The notes beneath the pieces are model-generated. The model was not told the DNA's origin and ran no database searches. It was given only the letters and a program-made list of their open reading frames with translations. A program made the position numbers and the translations under genes. From NCBI RefSeq assembly GCF_002086695.1, contig NZ_MVIH01000010.1, positions 1 through 64,000 of the forward strand: a stretch of DNA of 64,000 bases, read 5' to 3'. Origin of the DNA: Mycolicibacterium rhodesiae (GTDB taxonomy: Bacteria > Actinomycetota > Actinomycetes > Mycobacteriales > Mycobacteriaceae). Shown piece by piece: positions 17,083-24,153 of this stretch (within the stretch, counting starts at the first letter, position 1; each line of letters opens with the position of its first letter).

Positions 17083-17096
17083 TGGTCGCTTGACCA
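17083..17096. promoter_or_regulatory. operator 4, divergent variant (TGGTCGCTTGACCA)
   Basis: Fits the pattern TG(A/G)TCG(A/C)T(C/T)GA(T/C)CA shared with the four other sites, with perfect TGGTC/GACCA arms. It lies 20 bp upstream of the GTG start of TetR B, a position suited to autorepression. Confidence 0.5.
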
Positions 17097-17270
17097 GACG
17101 TCTCTACCGCGGGCCGAAGCGTCAACTCTGTGAGCGAGTCCGAATCGGGGAACCACGTATGTCATCGAACCCGAGCACCAGCATCTTCGGCATTCATATC
17201 GAGGGTTATCACGCCGGTTTCCGCGGCGCTGCTACGGGCCGCGTTGCCGGTGACATCTCGATCACACACG

Positions 17271-17284
17271 TGATCGATCGATCA
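17271..17284. promoter_or_regulatory. operator 5 of the TGATCGATCGATCA set
   Basis: A perfect 14-mer in the 254-bp gap between the ALDH stop (17318) and TetR B. With its flanks it resembles the promoter copy at 13482, oriented the same way (minus strand), so it probably drives TetR B. Two very short ATG frames between it and TetR B (15 and 11 codons) have no support as genes. Confidence 0.6.
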
Positions 17285-17317
17285 ATACTGTGGCAGCGGG
17301 ACGTGCCCGTATCACGG

Positions 17318-18769
17318 TCAGCGCATTCCGATCCGGATGTTCTTCACCTGGAGGAATTCGTGCAAGCCCTCCAGTCCGCCGGTGCGGCCGAACCCGCTCT
17401 GCTTGTAGCCGCCGTAGGGTCCTTGCGGGGACATGTCACTGAACTGGTTGACCCACACCGATCCGGACTCCATTCGCCGGGCCACACTGTGTGCGCGCAC
17501 CAGATCCCGGGTGTGCACAAAGGCATTGAGGCCGTAGGCACTGTCGTTGGCGATTGCGACGGCCTCGTCGTCGTCACGGAATCGGATCACGGAAACCACC
17601 GGCCCGAACGTCTCGATCTGCGCCAGCTCCGACGCATTGTCGACATCGCCGAAAACCGTCGGCTCGATGTAGTACCCCGCCGCCAGGTCGCCGCCGATGC
17701 GGTTGCCGCCGGCCAGCAGCCGACCGCTCCCCTGCCCGACCGCATCATCGATCGTCGCGAGGATGCGCAGCAGGGCGCCTTCCCCGATCACCGGGCCAAC
17801 GGTGACGGCACGATCCAGGGGGTCGCCGATCTTGGCTTCCGCGATACGCGTGAGGAAGGCCTCCACGAACTCGTCATAGACGCTGTCCTGCACCAGAATC
17901 CGGCTCGCGCAGGCACAGCTCTGCCCGGACTGCATCAGCGGGCCCTGGTGGGCGGCCAACGCGGCGGCGGCGGGGAGGTCGGCGTCGGAGAACACGAGGT
18001 TGGCGGATTTGCCGCCCAACTCGGCTACCACTGGTGTCAGATTCGTAGCGGCCGCGGCGATCACCTTGCGTGCGGTCTGACCACCGCCGGTGAAATGCAC
18101 CTTGCGAACATCGGGGTGGCGGGCCAGAGCGTCACCACCGTCGGCTCCGGCGGGGACCACATTGACAAGGCCCGGCGGCAAGCCGGCCAGCAGACACAGT
18201 TCGCCGAAGCGTAGTGCCGCCAGGGGCGCCAGTTCCGATGGCTTGAAGACGACCCCATTCCCGGCGGCAAGTGCCGGGGCGACGGACGACGCCGCGACGG
18301 CCAGCGCGCCGTTCCATGGTGCGATGATTCCCACGACGCCGTAGGGCTCCCGCTCGATCAGGTTGATGTCGAACGAGCCGTTGACCGGCGTGCTGGTGCC
18401 GAGCGGTTTGTCGACATATCCGGCGTAGTGCCTAAGGAACCGCTCGAGCAGCATCGCCGTGCCGGCGTACGAGATCGGCACCGCGTAATCGCGCACATTG
18501 AGTTCGGCCAGTTCGTCGAGACGTTCGTGCACCAGGTCGGCCAGGTCGATCAGCAGATCGCGGCGTCGGTCCACCGTTAATGACACCCACGCCTGCTGCG
18601 CCCGCTTGGCGGCGGCCACGGCTCGGTCGATCTCCGGCGGGCCGGCCAGTGAGACAACCACATTGGGGCGCCCGGTGGCCGGGTAGATGTGTTGATGGGT
18701 GCCGGCCGAGGTGTCGGCGACGCGTTCGCCGCCGATTAACAACGCGGCCGGTGCGAGCGCACCGCTCAC
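17318..18769 (-). CDS. NAD(P)-dependent aldehyde dehydrogenase (second copy)
   Basis: 483 aa from GTG 18769. In this numbering catalytic Glu250 is in VVAELGGKSA and Cys285 in SGQSCACASR; PWNGALAVA and FTGGGQTARK are the usual ALDH substrate and cofactor segments. Start: GTG 18769 overlaps the CMD stop in GTGA, the same 4-bp coupling used throughout this operon; an in-frame ATG at 18793 is the alternative and would overlap by 28 bp. Last gene of the SDR-SDR-CMD-ALDH operon. Likely the aldehyde-oxidising step. Clearly divergent from the ALDH at 8881-10335, so not a recent duplication. Confidence 0.9.
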   Translation of the reverse strand: MSGALAPAALLIGGERVADTSAGTHQHIYPATGRPNVVVSLAGPPEIDRAVAAAKRAQQAWVSLTVDRRRDLLIDLADLVHERLDELAELNVRDYAVPISYAGTAMLLERFLRHYAGYVDKPLGTSTPVNGSFDINLIEREPYGVVGIIAPWNGALAVAASSVAPALAAGNGVVFKPSELAPLAALRFGELCLLAGLPPGLVNVVPAGADGGDALARHPDVRKVHFTGGGQTARKVIAAAATNLTPVVAELGGKSANLVFSDADLPAAAALAAHQGPLMQSGQSCACASRILVQDSVYDEFVEAFLTRIAEAKIGDPLDRAVTVGPVIGEGALLRILATIDDAVGQGSGRLLAGGNRIGGDLAAGYYIEPTVFGDVDNASELAQIETFGPVVSVIRFRDDDEAVAIANDSAYGLNAFVHTRDLVRAHSVARRMESGSVWVNQFSDMSPQGPYGGYKQSGFGRTGGLEGLHEFLQVKNIRIGMR

Positions 18770-19569
18770 GACGAACTGGCTTCGTTGCGCCACTCGTCGA
18801 GCACACGTTGCTGTTGTTCACCGATGGCCTGGTTGAGGTGTGACGCCTTGGGCCAGCCGTAGTAGGCGGCGAAATGCAAAGCCAGCTCGTCCATCTCGTC
18901 GAACGAAAGATCGCGACTCTTCAGGGCGGCATACACGTGGCTGATGATCGGTACGACCGCGTCCTGGAACGCCACGCACGCCACCGTGATCAGCCGGCGC
19001 TCCTTCATGCCGAGCCCGGGGCGCAACCACATCTCCCCGAAGACGAAGTTGAGGATCCCCGCACCGGAGTACGGGTTGTCGCGAGTGGGCGCGAACGGGA
19101 TACAGTTGATCTCCTTGAACGACTGCTCACCGACGACCAGCCGGATCTCGGGATCGCTTGGGGTGATCAACGGAAGCAGCGGGTCTGGCGGCGGCGGAGC
19201 CTGGCCGCGGTCACGGTGGATCCGCTCCCACTGCTCGTCGACCACCATGTTGAACCACGACGCTTTGGGCCAGCCGGCGTACACCGCGAAATGCAATACC
19301 GCTTCTCGCATTTCGGTGATCGACACATCGCCGCTGTTGAGCGCCGCGTACACGTGGTCACGCAACGGCGCCTCGGCATCCGCAGCCGCCACACACGCCA
19401 GCGTGACGAAGCGCCGGTCACGCCGGCTCAGCGCCGGGCGCGACCACACCTCGCCGTAGACGAAGTCGATCAGCCCGGTCGCAGCAGGCGAGTCGTCCTG
19501 CGGCGCAGCGAAGGTCATCACATCGGCGAATGCCCGTCGGCCACGCTCACGCCGGTCGGCGTCGATCAT
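18766..19569 (-). CDS. double-domain carboxymuconolactone decarboxylase (CMD) family protein
   Basis: 267 aa made of two CMD-like halves. The N-half carries RRFVTLACVAAADAEAPLRD and HVYAALNSGDVSITEMREA; the C-half carries RRLITVACVAFQDAVVPIIS and HVYAALKSRDLSFDEMDEL. Each half then has an HFAVYAGWPKAS/HFAAYYGWPKAS motif. The AhpD-type CxxC redox pair is absent (a single Cys in each TLAC/TVAC), so a thiol peroxidase role is unlikely. A hydrolase, isomerase or decarboxylase-like activity on a cyclic intermediate is more plausible. ATGA overlaps with the upstream SDR and GTGA with the downstream ALDH indicate one transcript and coupled translation. Confidence 0.82.
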   Translation of the reverse strand: MIDADRRERGRRAFADVMTFAAPQDDSPAATGLIDFVYGEVWSRPALSRRDRRFVTLACVAAADAEAPLRDHVYAALNSGDVSITEMREAVLHFAVYAGWPKASWFNMVVDEQWERIHRDRGQAPPPPDPLLPLITPSDPEIRLVVGEQSFKEINCIPFAPTRDNPYSGAGILNFVFGEMWLRPGLGMKERRLITVACVAFQDAVVPIISHVYAALKSRDLSFDEMDELALHFAAYYGWPKASHLNQAIGEQQQRVLDEWRNEASSS

Positions 19570-20375
19570 CGGATCGTCACCCCCGCGTCGACCTTGAGCT
19601 CGGTACCGGTCACGTAGCGGGATTCGTCCGAAACCAGATAGAGCACCGCATTGCTGATGTCGATCGCTTCGGCCATGACGATGGGCAGGGCATTCTGGAA
19701 GATCGGAGCAAGGTCGGGCCGGCCCTCTCGGAGCAGAGCATGGAGAGACGCGGGTTGCATGCCGGTCTCCACACCGGTCGGATGCACCGTATTGACTCGA
19801 ACACTAACCGCGGCAAGCTCGTTGGCCAGCGCTCGGCTCAGCCCGACGACACCATGTTTGGCTGCTGTGTAGGGAAGGTGCAGCGGCGAGCCCTTGATCC
19901 CGGCCGCCGAGCTGATATTGACCAGGCTCCCACCGTGATCGACCAGGTGCGGCAGCGCCGCGGCGCAGGTATTCCATGTTCCGATGAGGTTGACGTCCAC
20001 GACCGTGCGCCATTGTTCCGGCGTGGTGGTGTCCCAGGTCCCAGCCGTGAGCACGCCTGCGTTGGACACCGCCGCGTCCAGCCCGCCGAGCTGCTCGACA
20101 CCGCAGTTGACCGCCTCCGCCAGCGCCGCGGCATCCCGGACGTCGACGACGTACCCCTCCGCGCGTCGGCCGTATTTCTCGACCAGCTGGACAGTCTCAT
20201 CCAGCTCGTCCCGGGTCGCCAGCGGGTATTCCAACTCCGGCAACGACTCACAGATGTCCACCAGGATCAGGTCGGCACCCTCTTCGGCCAGCCGCACAGC
20301 ATGGCTTCGGCCCATCCCGCGGGCAGCCCCGGTGACCAGGACCCGTTTACCGGCAACCCGCCCAATGTGTGTCAC
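19566..20375 (-). CDS. mycofactocin-type short-chain dehydrogenase
   Basis: 269 aa. Rossmann motif VTGAARGMGRSHAVRLAEEG, the LILVDICESLPELEYPLATR insert typical of mycofactocin-associated SDRs, then VVDVRDAAAL, NAGVLTAG, catalytic Ser in LVNISSAAG and Tyr-Lys in PYTAAKHGVVG. Second gene of the operon, 7 bp after the first SDR; its TGA overlaps the CMD ATG. Substrate unknown. Having two such SDRs in one operon suggests two successive or stereochemically different alcohol oxidations. Confidence 0.88.
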   Translation of the reverse strand: MTHIGRVAGKRVLVTGAARGMGRSHAVRLAEEGADLILVDICESLPELEYPLATRDELDETVQLVEKYGRRAEGYVVDVRDAAALAEAVNCGVEQLGGLDAAVSNAGVLTAGTWDTTTPEQWRTVVDVNLIGTWNTCAAALPHLVDHGGSLVNISSAAGIKGSPLHLPYTAAKHGVVGLSRALANELAAVSVRVNTVHPTGVETGMQPASLHALLREGRPDLAPIFQNALPIVMAEAIDISNAVLYLVSDESRYVTGTELKVDAGVTIR

Positions 20376-20382
20376 GAGGTTC

Positions 20383-21222
20383 CTAAAGTTTGTTGGTGAA
20401 TCCGGCGTCGACGGGGAAGGTCACCCCGGTGACGTATTTGGCCTCATCGCTGACCAGGTAGGCGATCGCCGCGCTGATGTCTTCCGGTTCAAGGAGGTCC
20501 ACCGGCATCGGGTTCTGCAGATGGGGTCCGCCGTCCGGGTAGTTCTCCAGGAACGCGGTCATCGCGGGGTTGACGGCCATCATGGTGCGTACCGCGGTGG
20601 GATGTACGGTATTGACCCGAATACTCTGCGGTGCAAGCGCATTGGACAACGTCCGCATCAGCCCGACGAGCCCGTGTTTGGAGGCTGCGTATCCCAGTCC
20701 GCCGCCTTGCAGTCCACCGAATCCCCGCAGTCCGGCCGTCGAGCTGGTGAATACGATCGAGCCGCCACGCCCGCCGGCGATCAGGTGCGGGATCGCAGCC
20801 TTCGCGGTGTGGAACGCGCCCACCAGGTTCACGTTGAGCACATCGGTCCACTGCTCGAGCTCTTCGTCGATCGTCAACTCGCGGAAGGCCATGGTGGCGA
20901 TGCCCGCGTTGGCGCACACGATGTCGAGGCGGCCGAACTGCTCGACACCGGCATCAAGCGCTGCTTTCACAGCGTGGAAGTCGCGGACGTCGGCGACCGA
21001 AGCAATCATCTTGCCTCCCTTGGCTTCCACCAGCCCTACGGTCTCGTCGAGCTCCGCGCGACTGGCCATCGGGTAGCCGTTGGAGGGGATGTCGGCGCAG
21101 ATGTCGATGCCGATGATGTCGGCGCCTTGCTCGGCGAGGCGAATCGCATGGCTGCGGCCCTGGCCACGAGCAACACCCGTGATGAACGCGACCTTGCCAT
21201 CGAGAGATCCCACTTGTTCCAC
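20383..21222 (-). CDS. mycofactocin-type short-chain dehydrogenase
   Basis: 279 aa. TGVARGQGRSHAIRLAEQGA, then IIGIDICADIPSNGYPMASR (the characteristic extended loop), ADVRDFHAV, ANAGIATM, IVFTSSTAG and Tyr-Lys in GYAASKHGLVG. First gene of the SDR-SDR-CMD-ALDH operon. Its start is 8 bp from the nearer of two tandem operators shared with the divergent TetR at 21288. Like the others, it should keep its NAD bound and need mycofactocin for turnover; the mft biosynthetic genes are not in this window. Confidence 0.88.
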   Translation of the reverse strand: MEQVGSLDGKVAFITGVARGQGRSHAIRLAEQGADIIGIDICADIPSNGYPMASRAELDETVGLVEAKGGKMIASVADVRDFHAVKAALDAGVEQFGRLDIVCANAGIATMAFRELTIDEELEQWTDVLNVNLVGAFHTAKAAIPHLIAGGRGGSIVFTSSTAGLRGFGGLQGGGLGYAASKHGLVGLMRTLSNALAPQSIRVNTVHPTAVRTMMAVNPAMTAFLENYPDGGPHLQNPMPVDLLEPEDISAAIAYLVSDEAKYVTGVTFPVDAGFTNKL

Positions 21223-21230
21223 CTCTGCTC

Positions 21231-21245
21231 AGTAACCGTGTTACT
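21231..21245. promoter_or_regulatory. TetR operator, copy 1 (AGTAAC-CGT-GTTACT)
   Basis: Perfect 6-bp inverted repeat with a 3-bp spacer in the 65-bp gap between the SDR operon and the divergent TetR gene. The second copy begins 22 bp further on, about two helical turns, so both sites face the same side of the DNA. Confidence 0.72.
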
Positions 21246-21252
21246 GGGGTAC

Positions 21253-21267
21253 AGTAACCGCGTTACT
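21253..21267. promoter_or_regulatory. TetR operator, copy 2 (AGTAAC-CGC-GTTACT)
   Basis: Same arms as copy 1, differing only in the last spacer base, 21 bp before the GTG of the TetR gene. It is probably bound cooperatively with copy 1 and controls both directions. Confidence 0.72.
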
Positions 21268-21287
21268 CGGCTACGGCAAGGGAATTC

Positions 21288-21881
21288 GTGGACAGGGCTG
21301 ATAAGGCGATCAATACCGCGGTCGACGGCCGTGACCGCATCATCGACATCGTCGTCGAGATTCTCGAGACGCAGGGATACAACGCCGTTCAGCTGCGCGA
21401 GGTTGCCCGCCGCTCGCGCACCTCGCTCACCACGATCTACAAGCGCTACCCCACCCGCGACCACCTGATCCTCGCCGCACTCGAGTCATGGATGGATGAG
21501 CACCGGTACGCGGGCCTCAGCGTCCAGCACCATCATCCCGGCGAGTCGCTCTACGACGGATTGATGCGCGTGCTCGGCACCATCTTTGAGCCGTGGGAAC
21601 GGCATCCCGAAATGCTCAAGGCCTACTACCGCTCCCGATCGGCCACCGGACGCGAACTCCTGCTGCATCGCGGCCTCGACAACGTCGTCCCCGCGGCGAT
21701 GGAGGTGCTCGACGGCGTCGACGACGACTTCGTCGCCGATCTCGACACCGTCTTGACCACCGTCATTTTCGGCCTGTCCGGACGCTTCGCCGCCGGCGAG
21801 ATCGCGATCACCGACATCCTGCCCACCATCGAGCGGACGGTCCGGTGGTTCACCACCGGCTACGAGGCGACCCGTCGGTAG
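21288..21881 (+). CDS. TetR-family regulator C (KstR-like N-terminus)
   Basis: 197 aa from GTG 21288, preceded by AAGGGA. HTH segment YNAVQLREVARRSRTSLTTI followed by YKRYPTRDHLILAALESW; the N-domain is similar in pattern to KstR (GYEAVQMRAVADRA in M. tuberculosis KstR, from memory). The promoter sites here (AGTAAC/GTTACT), however, are not the KstR box. Divergent from the SDR-SDR-CMD-ALDH operon across the two tandem operators; it is the obvious repressor of that operon and of itself. The MDR reductase gene follows after 38 bp on the same strand and may be co-transcribed. Confidence 0.87.
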   Translation: MDRADKAINTAVDGRDRIIDIVVEILETQGYNAVQLREVARRSRTSLTTIYKRYPTRDHLILAALESWMDEHRYAGLSVQHHHPGESLYDGLMRVLGTIFEPWERHPEMLKAYYRSRSATGRELLLHRGLDNVVPAAMEVLDGVDDDFVADLDTVLTTVIFGLSGRFAAGEIAITDILPTIERTVRWFTTGYEATRR

Positions 21882-21919
21882 CCGATCTGTGGCCCGTCGG
21901 CGGGCGCTACCGTCTTGGC

Positions 21920-22918
21920 ATGGAATCCTTCAAGGCACTGCTGGCCCGCCAGGACGGCGATCAGATCACCGCGTCGATCGAGACACTCGACGCGTCCGAA
22001 CTTCCGCCCGGCGACGTGACGATCCGGGTCGCCTATTCCAGCGTCAACTACAAGGACGCGCTCGCGCTGACCCCGCGCGGCGGAGTCGTCCGGGACTATC
22101 CGATCGTGCCAGGCATCGACCTCACCGGTGAAGTCGTGGAGTCCGGCTCCCCCGACTTCGCTGTCGGTGATCAGGTTCTGGCGCACGGCTACGCGATCGG
22201 CACCGGCCACCACGGCGGCTACGCCGAGTACGTCCGGCTGCCCGCCGACCAGGTTGTCGCGTTGGGCTCGCTGACACCACGGGAAGGCGCGGCGATCGGA
22301 ACTGCAGGCTTCACCGCGGCGCTGAGCGTCGAGGCACTGATCGCCCATGGCATCACCCCCCAGGACGGCCCGATCGTCGTCACCGGCGCCACCGGGGGTG
22401 TCGGATCGGTCAGTGTGGACCTGCTGGCAGCCGCCGGGTATCAGGTGGTGGCTTCCACCGGCAAGGCCGAGGCAGCCGACCATCTCAAGGCCCTCGGCGC
22501 CGCGGACGTCATCGCACGCCTGCCCGAGGACCCCGACGCCAAGCCGCGCCCGCTGGGCAAGGCGCGCTGGGCGGGTGCCGTCGACTGCGTCGGCGGGGCC
22601 ACCCTGGCCGATGTGATCAGCACTCTGGAGTACGGCGGCGCGGTGGCCGCCAGCGGGCTGACCGGCGGCCCGGCACTCAACACGACGGTGTTGCCGTTCA
22701 TCCTGCGCGGGGTGTCATTGCTGGGTATCGATTCGGTGCTGTTGCCCATCGGCCCGCGCCGAGCGCTGTGGGAGCGTCTGGGCGGTGAGCGCAAGCCGCG
22801 CCACCTCGACGACGTGACCCACGAGGTCGACGTCAAGGACGTCATCGAGGTCATCGACCAGGTGCGGGCCGGCAAGTACTCCGGCCGCGCCGTGGTCCGG
22901 GTCGCCGGCGGCTTCTGA
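21920..22918 (+). CDS. MDR-family reductase, YhdH/AcuI type
   Basis: 332 aa from ATG 21920. Zinc-less medium-chain reductase with SSVNYKDALALTPRGGVVR and YPIVPGIDLTGEVVESGSPD near the N-terminus, the NADPH loop VVTGATGGVGSVSVDLLAAA, and STGKAEAADHLKALGA. These match the YhdH/AcuI group, whose characterised members reduce acryloyl-CoA to propionyl-CoA with NADPH. It lies where fadB4 (Rv3141) would be relative to M. tuberculosis fadE23, but the sequence is of a different MDR subgroup, so I do not use that name. Ends at a strong bidirectional hairpin. Confidence 0.85.
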   Translation: MESFKALLARQDGDQITASIETLDASELPPGDVTIRVAYSSVNYKDALALTPRGGVVRDYPIVPGIDLTGEVVESGSPDFAVGDQVLAHGYAIGTGHHGGYAEYVRLPADQVVALGSLTPREGAAIGTAGFTAALSVEALIAHGITPQDGPIVVTGATGGVGSVSVDLLAAAGYQVVASTGKAEAADHLKALGAADVIARLPEDPDAKPRPLGKARWAGAVDCVGGATLADVISTLEYGGAVAASGLTGGPALNTTVLPFILRGVSLLGIDSVLLPIGPRRALWERLGGERKPRHLDDVTHEVDVKDVIEVIDQVRAGKYSGRAVVRVAGGF

Positions 22919-22929
22919 GCCCAACGACA

Positions 22930-22963
22930 AAGCGGGCCACCGGTTTTCACCGGTGGCCCGCTT
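22930..22963. terminator. bidirectional intrinsic terminator hairpin
   Basis: A 14-bp perfect stem, AAGCGGGCCACCGG (22930-22943) and CCGGTGGCCCGCTT (22950-22963), with a 6-nt loop. It lies midway between the convergent MDR reductase (stop 22918) and antigen 85 (stop 22982). There is no long U-tract, as is usual in mycobacteria. Confidence 0.85.
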
Positions 22964-22981
22964 GGTTGACTCGTTACCGCG

Positions 22982-23962
22982 TCACCCGATCAGGTGGCTG
23001 ATCAGGTCGGGCTTCATCGCCTGAAGCTCGCGACCCCAGTAGGCCCAGTCATGTGTGCCGTTGTTGGGGAAGTTGAACACACCGTTCTTACCGCCCGCCG
23101 CGAGGTAGTTGTCGCGGAAGGTGATGTTGGTGCGGATGGTCAGCCCCTCGAGGAAGGTGGCAGGCAGATCACCGTGACCCAACTCGTTGGGTGTGCCGTT
23201 ACCGCAGTAGATCCAGATGCGGGTGCCGTTGGCGACGATCGTGGGGATCTGCACCATCGGGTCGTTGCGCTTCCAGCCGCTGTTCGGGTCCTGCGTCGGG
23301 CCCCACATGTCGTTGGCCTTGAAACCGCCTGCGTCACCCATCGAGATGTTGATCAGGAACGGCCACGAACCTTCAGAGGGGTTCAGGAAGCCCGACATCG
23401 AACCGGCGTAGATGAACTGCTGCGGGTGATACACCGACAGGATCAGCGAGGCCGAGCCGGCCATCGACAGGCCGATCACTGCGCTACCGGTGGGCTTGAC
23501 GTCCCGGTTCGCGGACAGCCATTGCGGCAGCTCCTGCGTCAGGAACGTCTCCCACTTGTAGGTCTGGCAACCGGTCTTGCTGCACGCCGGCGAGTACCAG
23601 TCGGCGTAGAAGCTGGACTGGCCACCGACCGGCATGACGATCGACAGGCCGGACTGGTAGTACCACTCGAACGCCTGGGTGTTGATGTCCCAGCCGTTGA
23701 AGTCGTCCTGCGCACGCAGGCCGTCGAGCAGGTAGACCGCCGGTGAGTTGGGGCCGCCACTCTGGAACTGCACCTTGATGTCGTGACCCATGGAGGGCGA
23801 CGGAACCATCAGGTATTCCACCGGGAGCCCGGGACGGGAGAACGCGCTCGCCGTTGCCGATTCTCCGACCAGGCCGATCAGGCCGGGCAGAGCTGCCGCC
23901 ACGACCGCAGCGACCGCAAATCGACGCGGCCAGCCGCGCACCTTGTCAAACAAGGACTTCAC
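22982..23962 (-). CDS. antigen 85 mycolyltransferase
   Basis: 326 aa precursor from GTG 23962. Signal peptide with RR and hydrophobic core (residues 9-35), mature protein from FSRPGLPVEY (residue 41), the exact antigen 85 mature start. Alpha/beta hydrolase fold: nucleophile in GLSMAGS (about Ser166 of the precursor), conserved IYCGNGTPNELG, catalytic Glu in FLEGLTIRTN and His in NGTHDWAYWG. Transfers mycolates between trehalose monomycolates and to arabinogalactan in the cell wall. It resembles Ag85A/B rather than the shorter MPT51. An in-frame ATG at 24079 would add 39 residues before the signal peptide and is unlikely. Divergent from the dioxygenase cluster. Confidence 0.9.
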   Translation of the reverse strand: MKSLFDKVRGWPRRFAVAAVVAAALPGLIGLVGESATASAFSRPGLPVEYLMVPSPSMGHDIKVQFQSGGPNSPAVYLLDGLRAQDDFNGWDINTQAFEWYYQSGLSIVMPVGGQSSFYADWYSPACSKTGCQTYKWETFLTQELPQWLSANRDVKPTGSAVIGLSMAGSASLILSVYHPQQFIYAGSMSGFLNPSEGSWPFLINISMGDAGGFKANDMWGPTQDPNSGWKRNDPMVQIPTIVANGTRIWIYCGNGTPNELGHGDLPATFLEGLTIRTNITFRDNYLAAGGKNGVFNFPNNGTHDWAYWGRELQAMKPDLISHLIG

Positions 23963-24084
23963 CAATCCACCCCAGCTTTCTATTACCCCGGTTCTCGGAT
24001 TTCTGAGTCGAGTAAAACATGCCGTCTCGAACCTGTGAAAGTCCGCCACGTTACCCAACTCGTTGGTGGGGCTTGTCACCGGGT

Positions 24085-24116
24085 TAAACGAAAACTAATG
24101 TCACTTTTAGTTTTTC
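24085..24116. promoter_or_regulatory. 32-bp element upstream of the dioxygenase operon (copy A)
   Basis: AAAACTAA (24091-24098) and TTAGTTTT (24107-24114) are perfect 8-bp arms with an 8-bp spacer. The whole 32-bp stretch is 25/32 identical to 30122-30153, upstream of the TetR at 30176. It lies 38 bp before the ATG of the dioxygenase gene. Confidence 0.65.
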
Positions 24117-24153
24117 GCCTGCCCGTACCTCGACGCCGATCTCGGGAGATTGC

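Noticed and set aside
17064..17317. Small gene between the ALDH and TetR B
   Set aside because: The minus-strand ATG frames here are 15 and 11 codons without convincing ribosome sites; the longer frame only extends TetR B.
21231..21267. KstR or KstR2 (cholesterol regulon) operator in front of TetR C
   Set aside because: The arms AGTAAC/GTTACT do not match the AAC-GTT-centred KstR box or the CAAG-CTTG KstR2 box.
21920..22918. Naming the MDR reductase fadB4 from its position after fadE23
   Set aside because: The motifs are of the YhdH/AcuI group, not of the Rv3141-type quinone-oxidoreductase-like protein.
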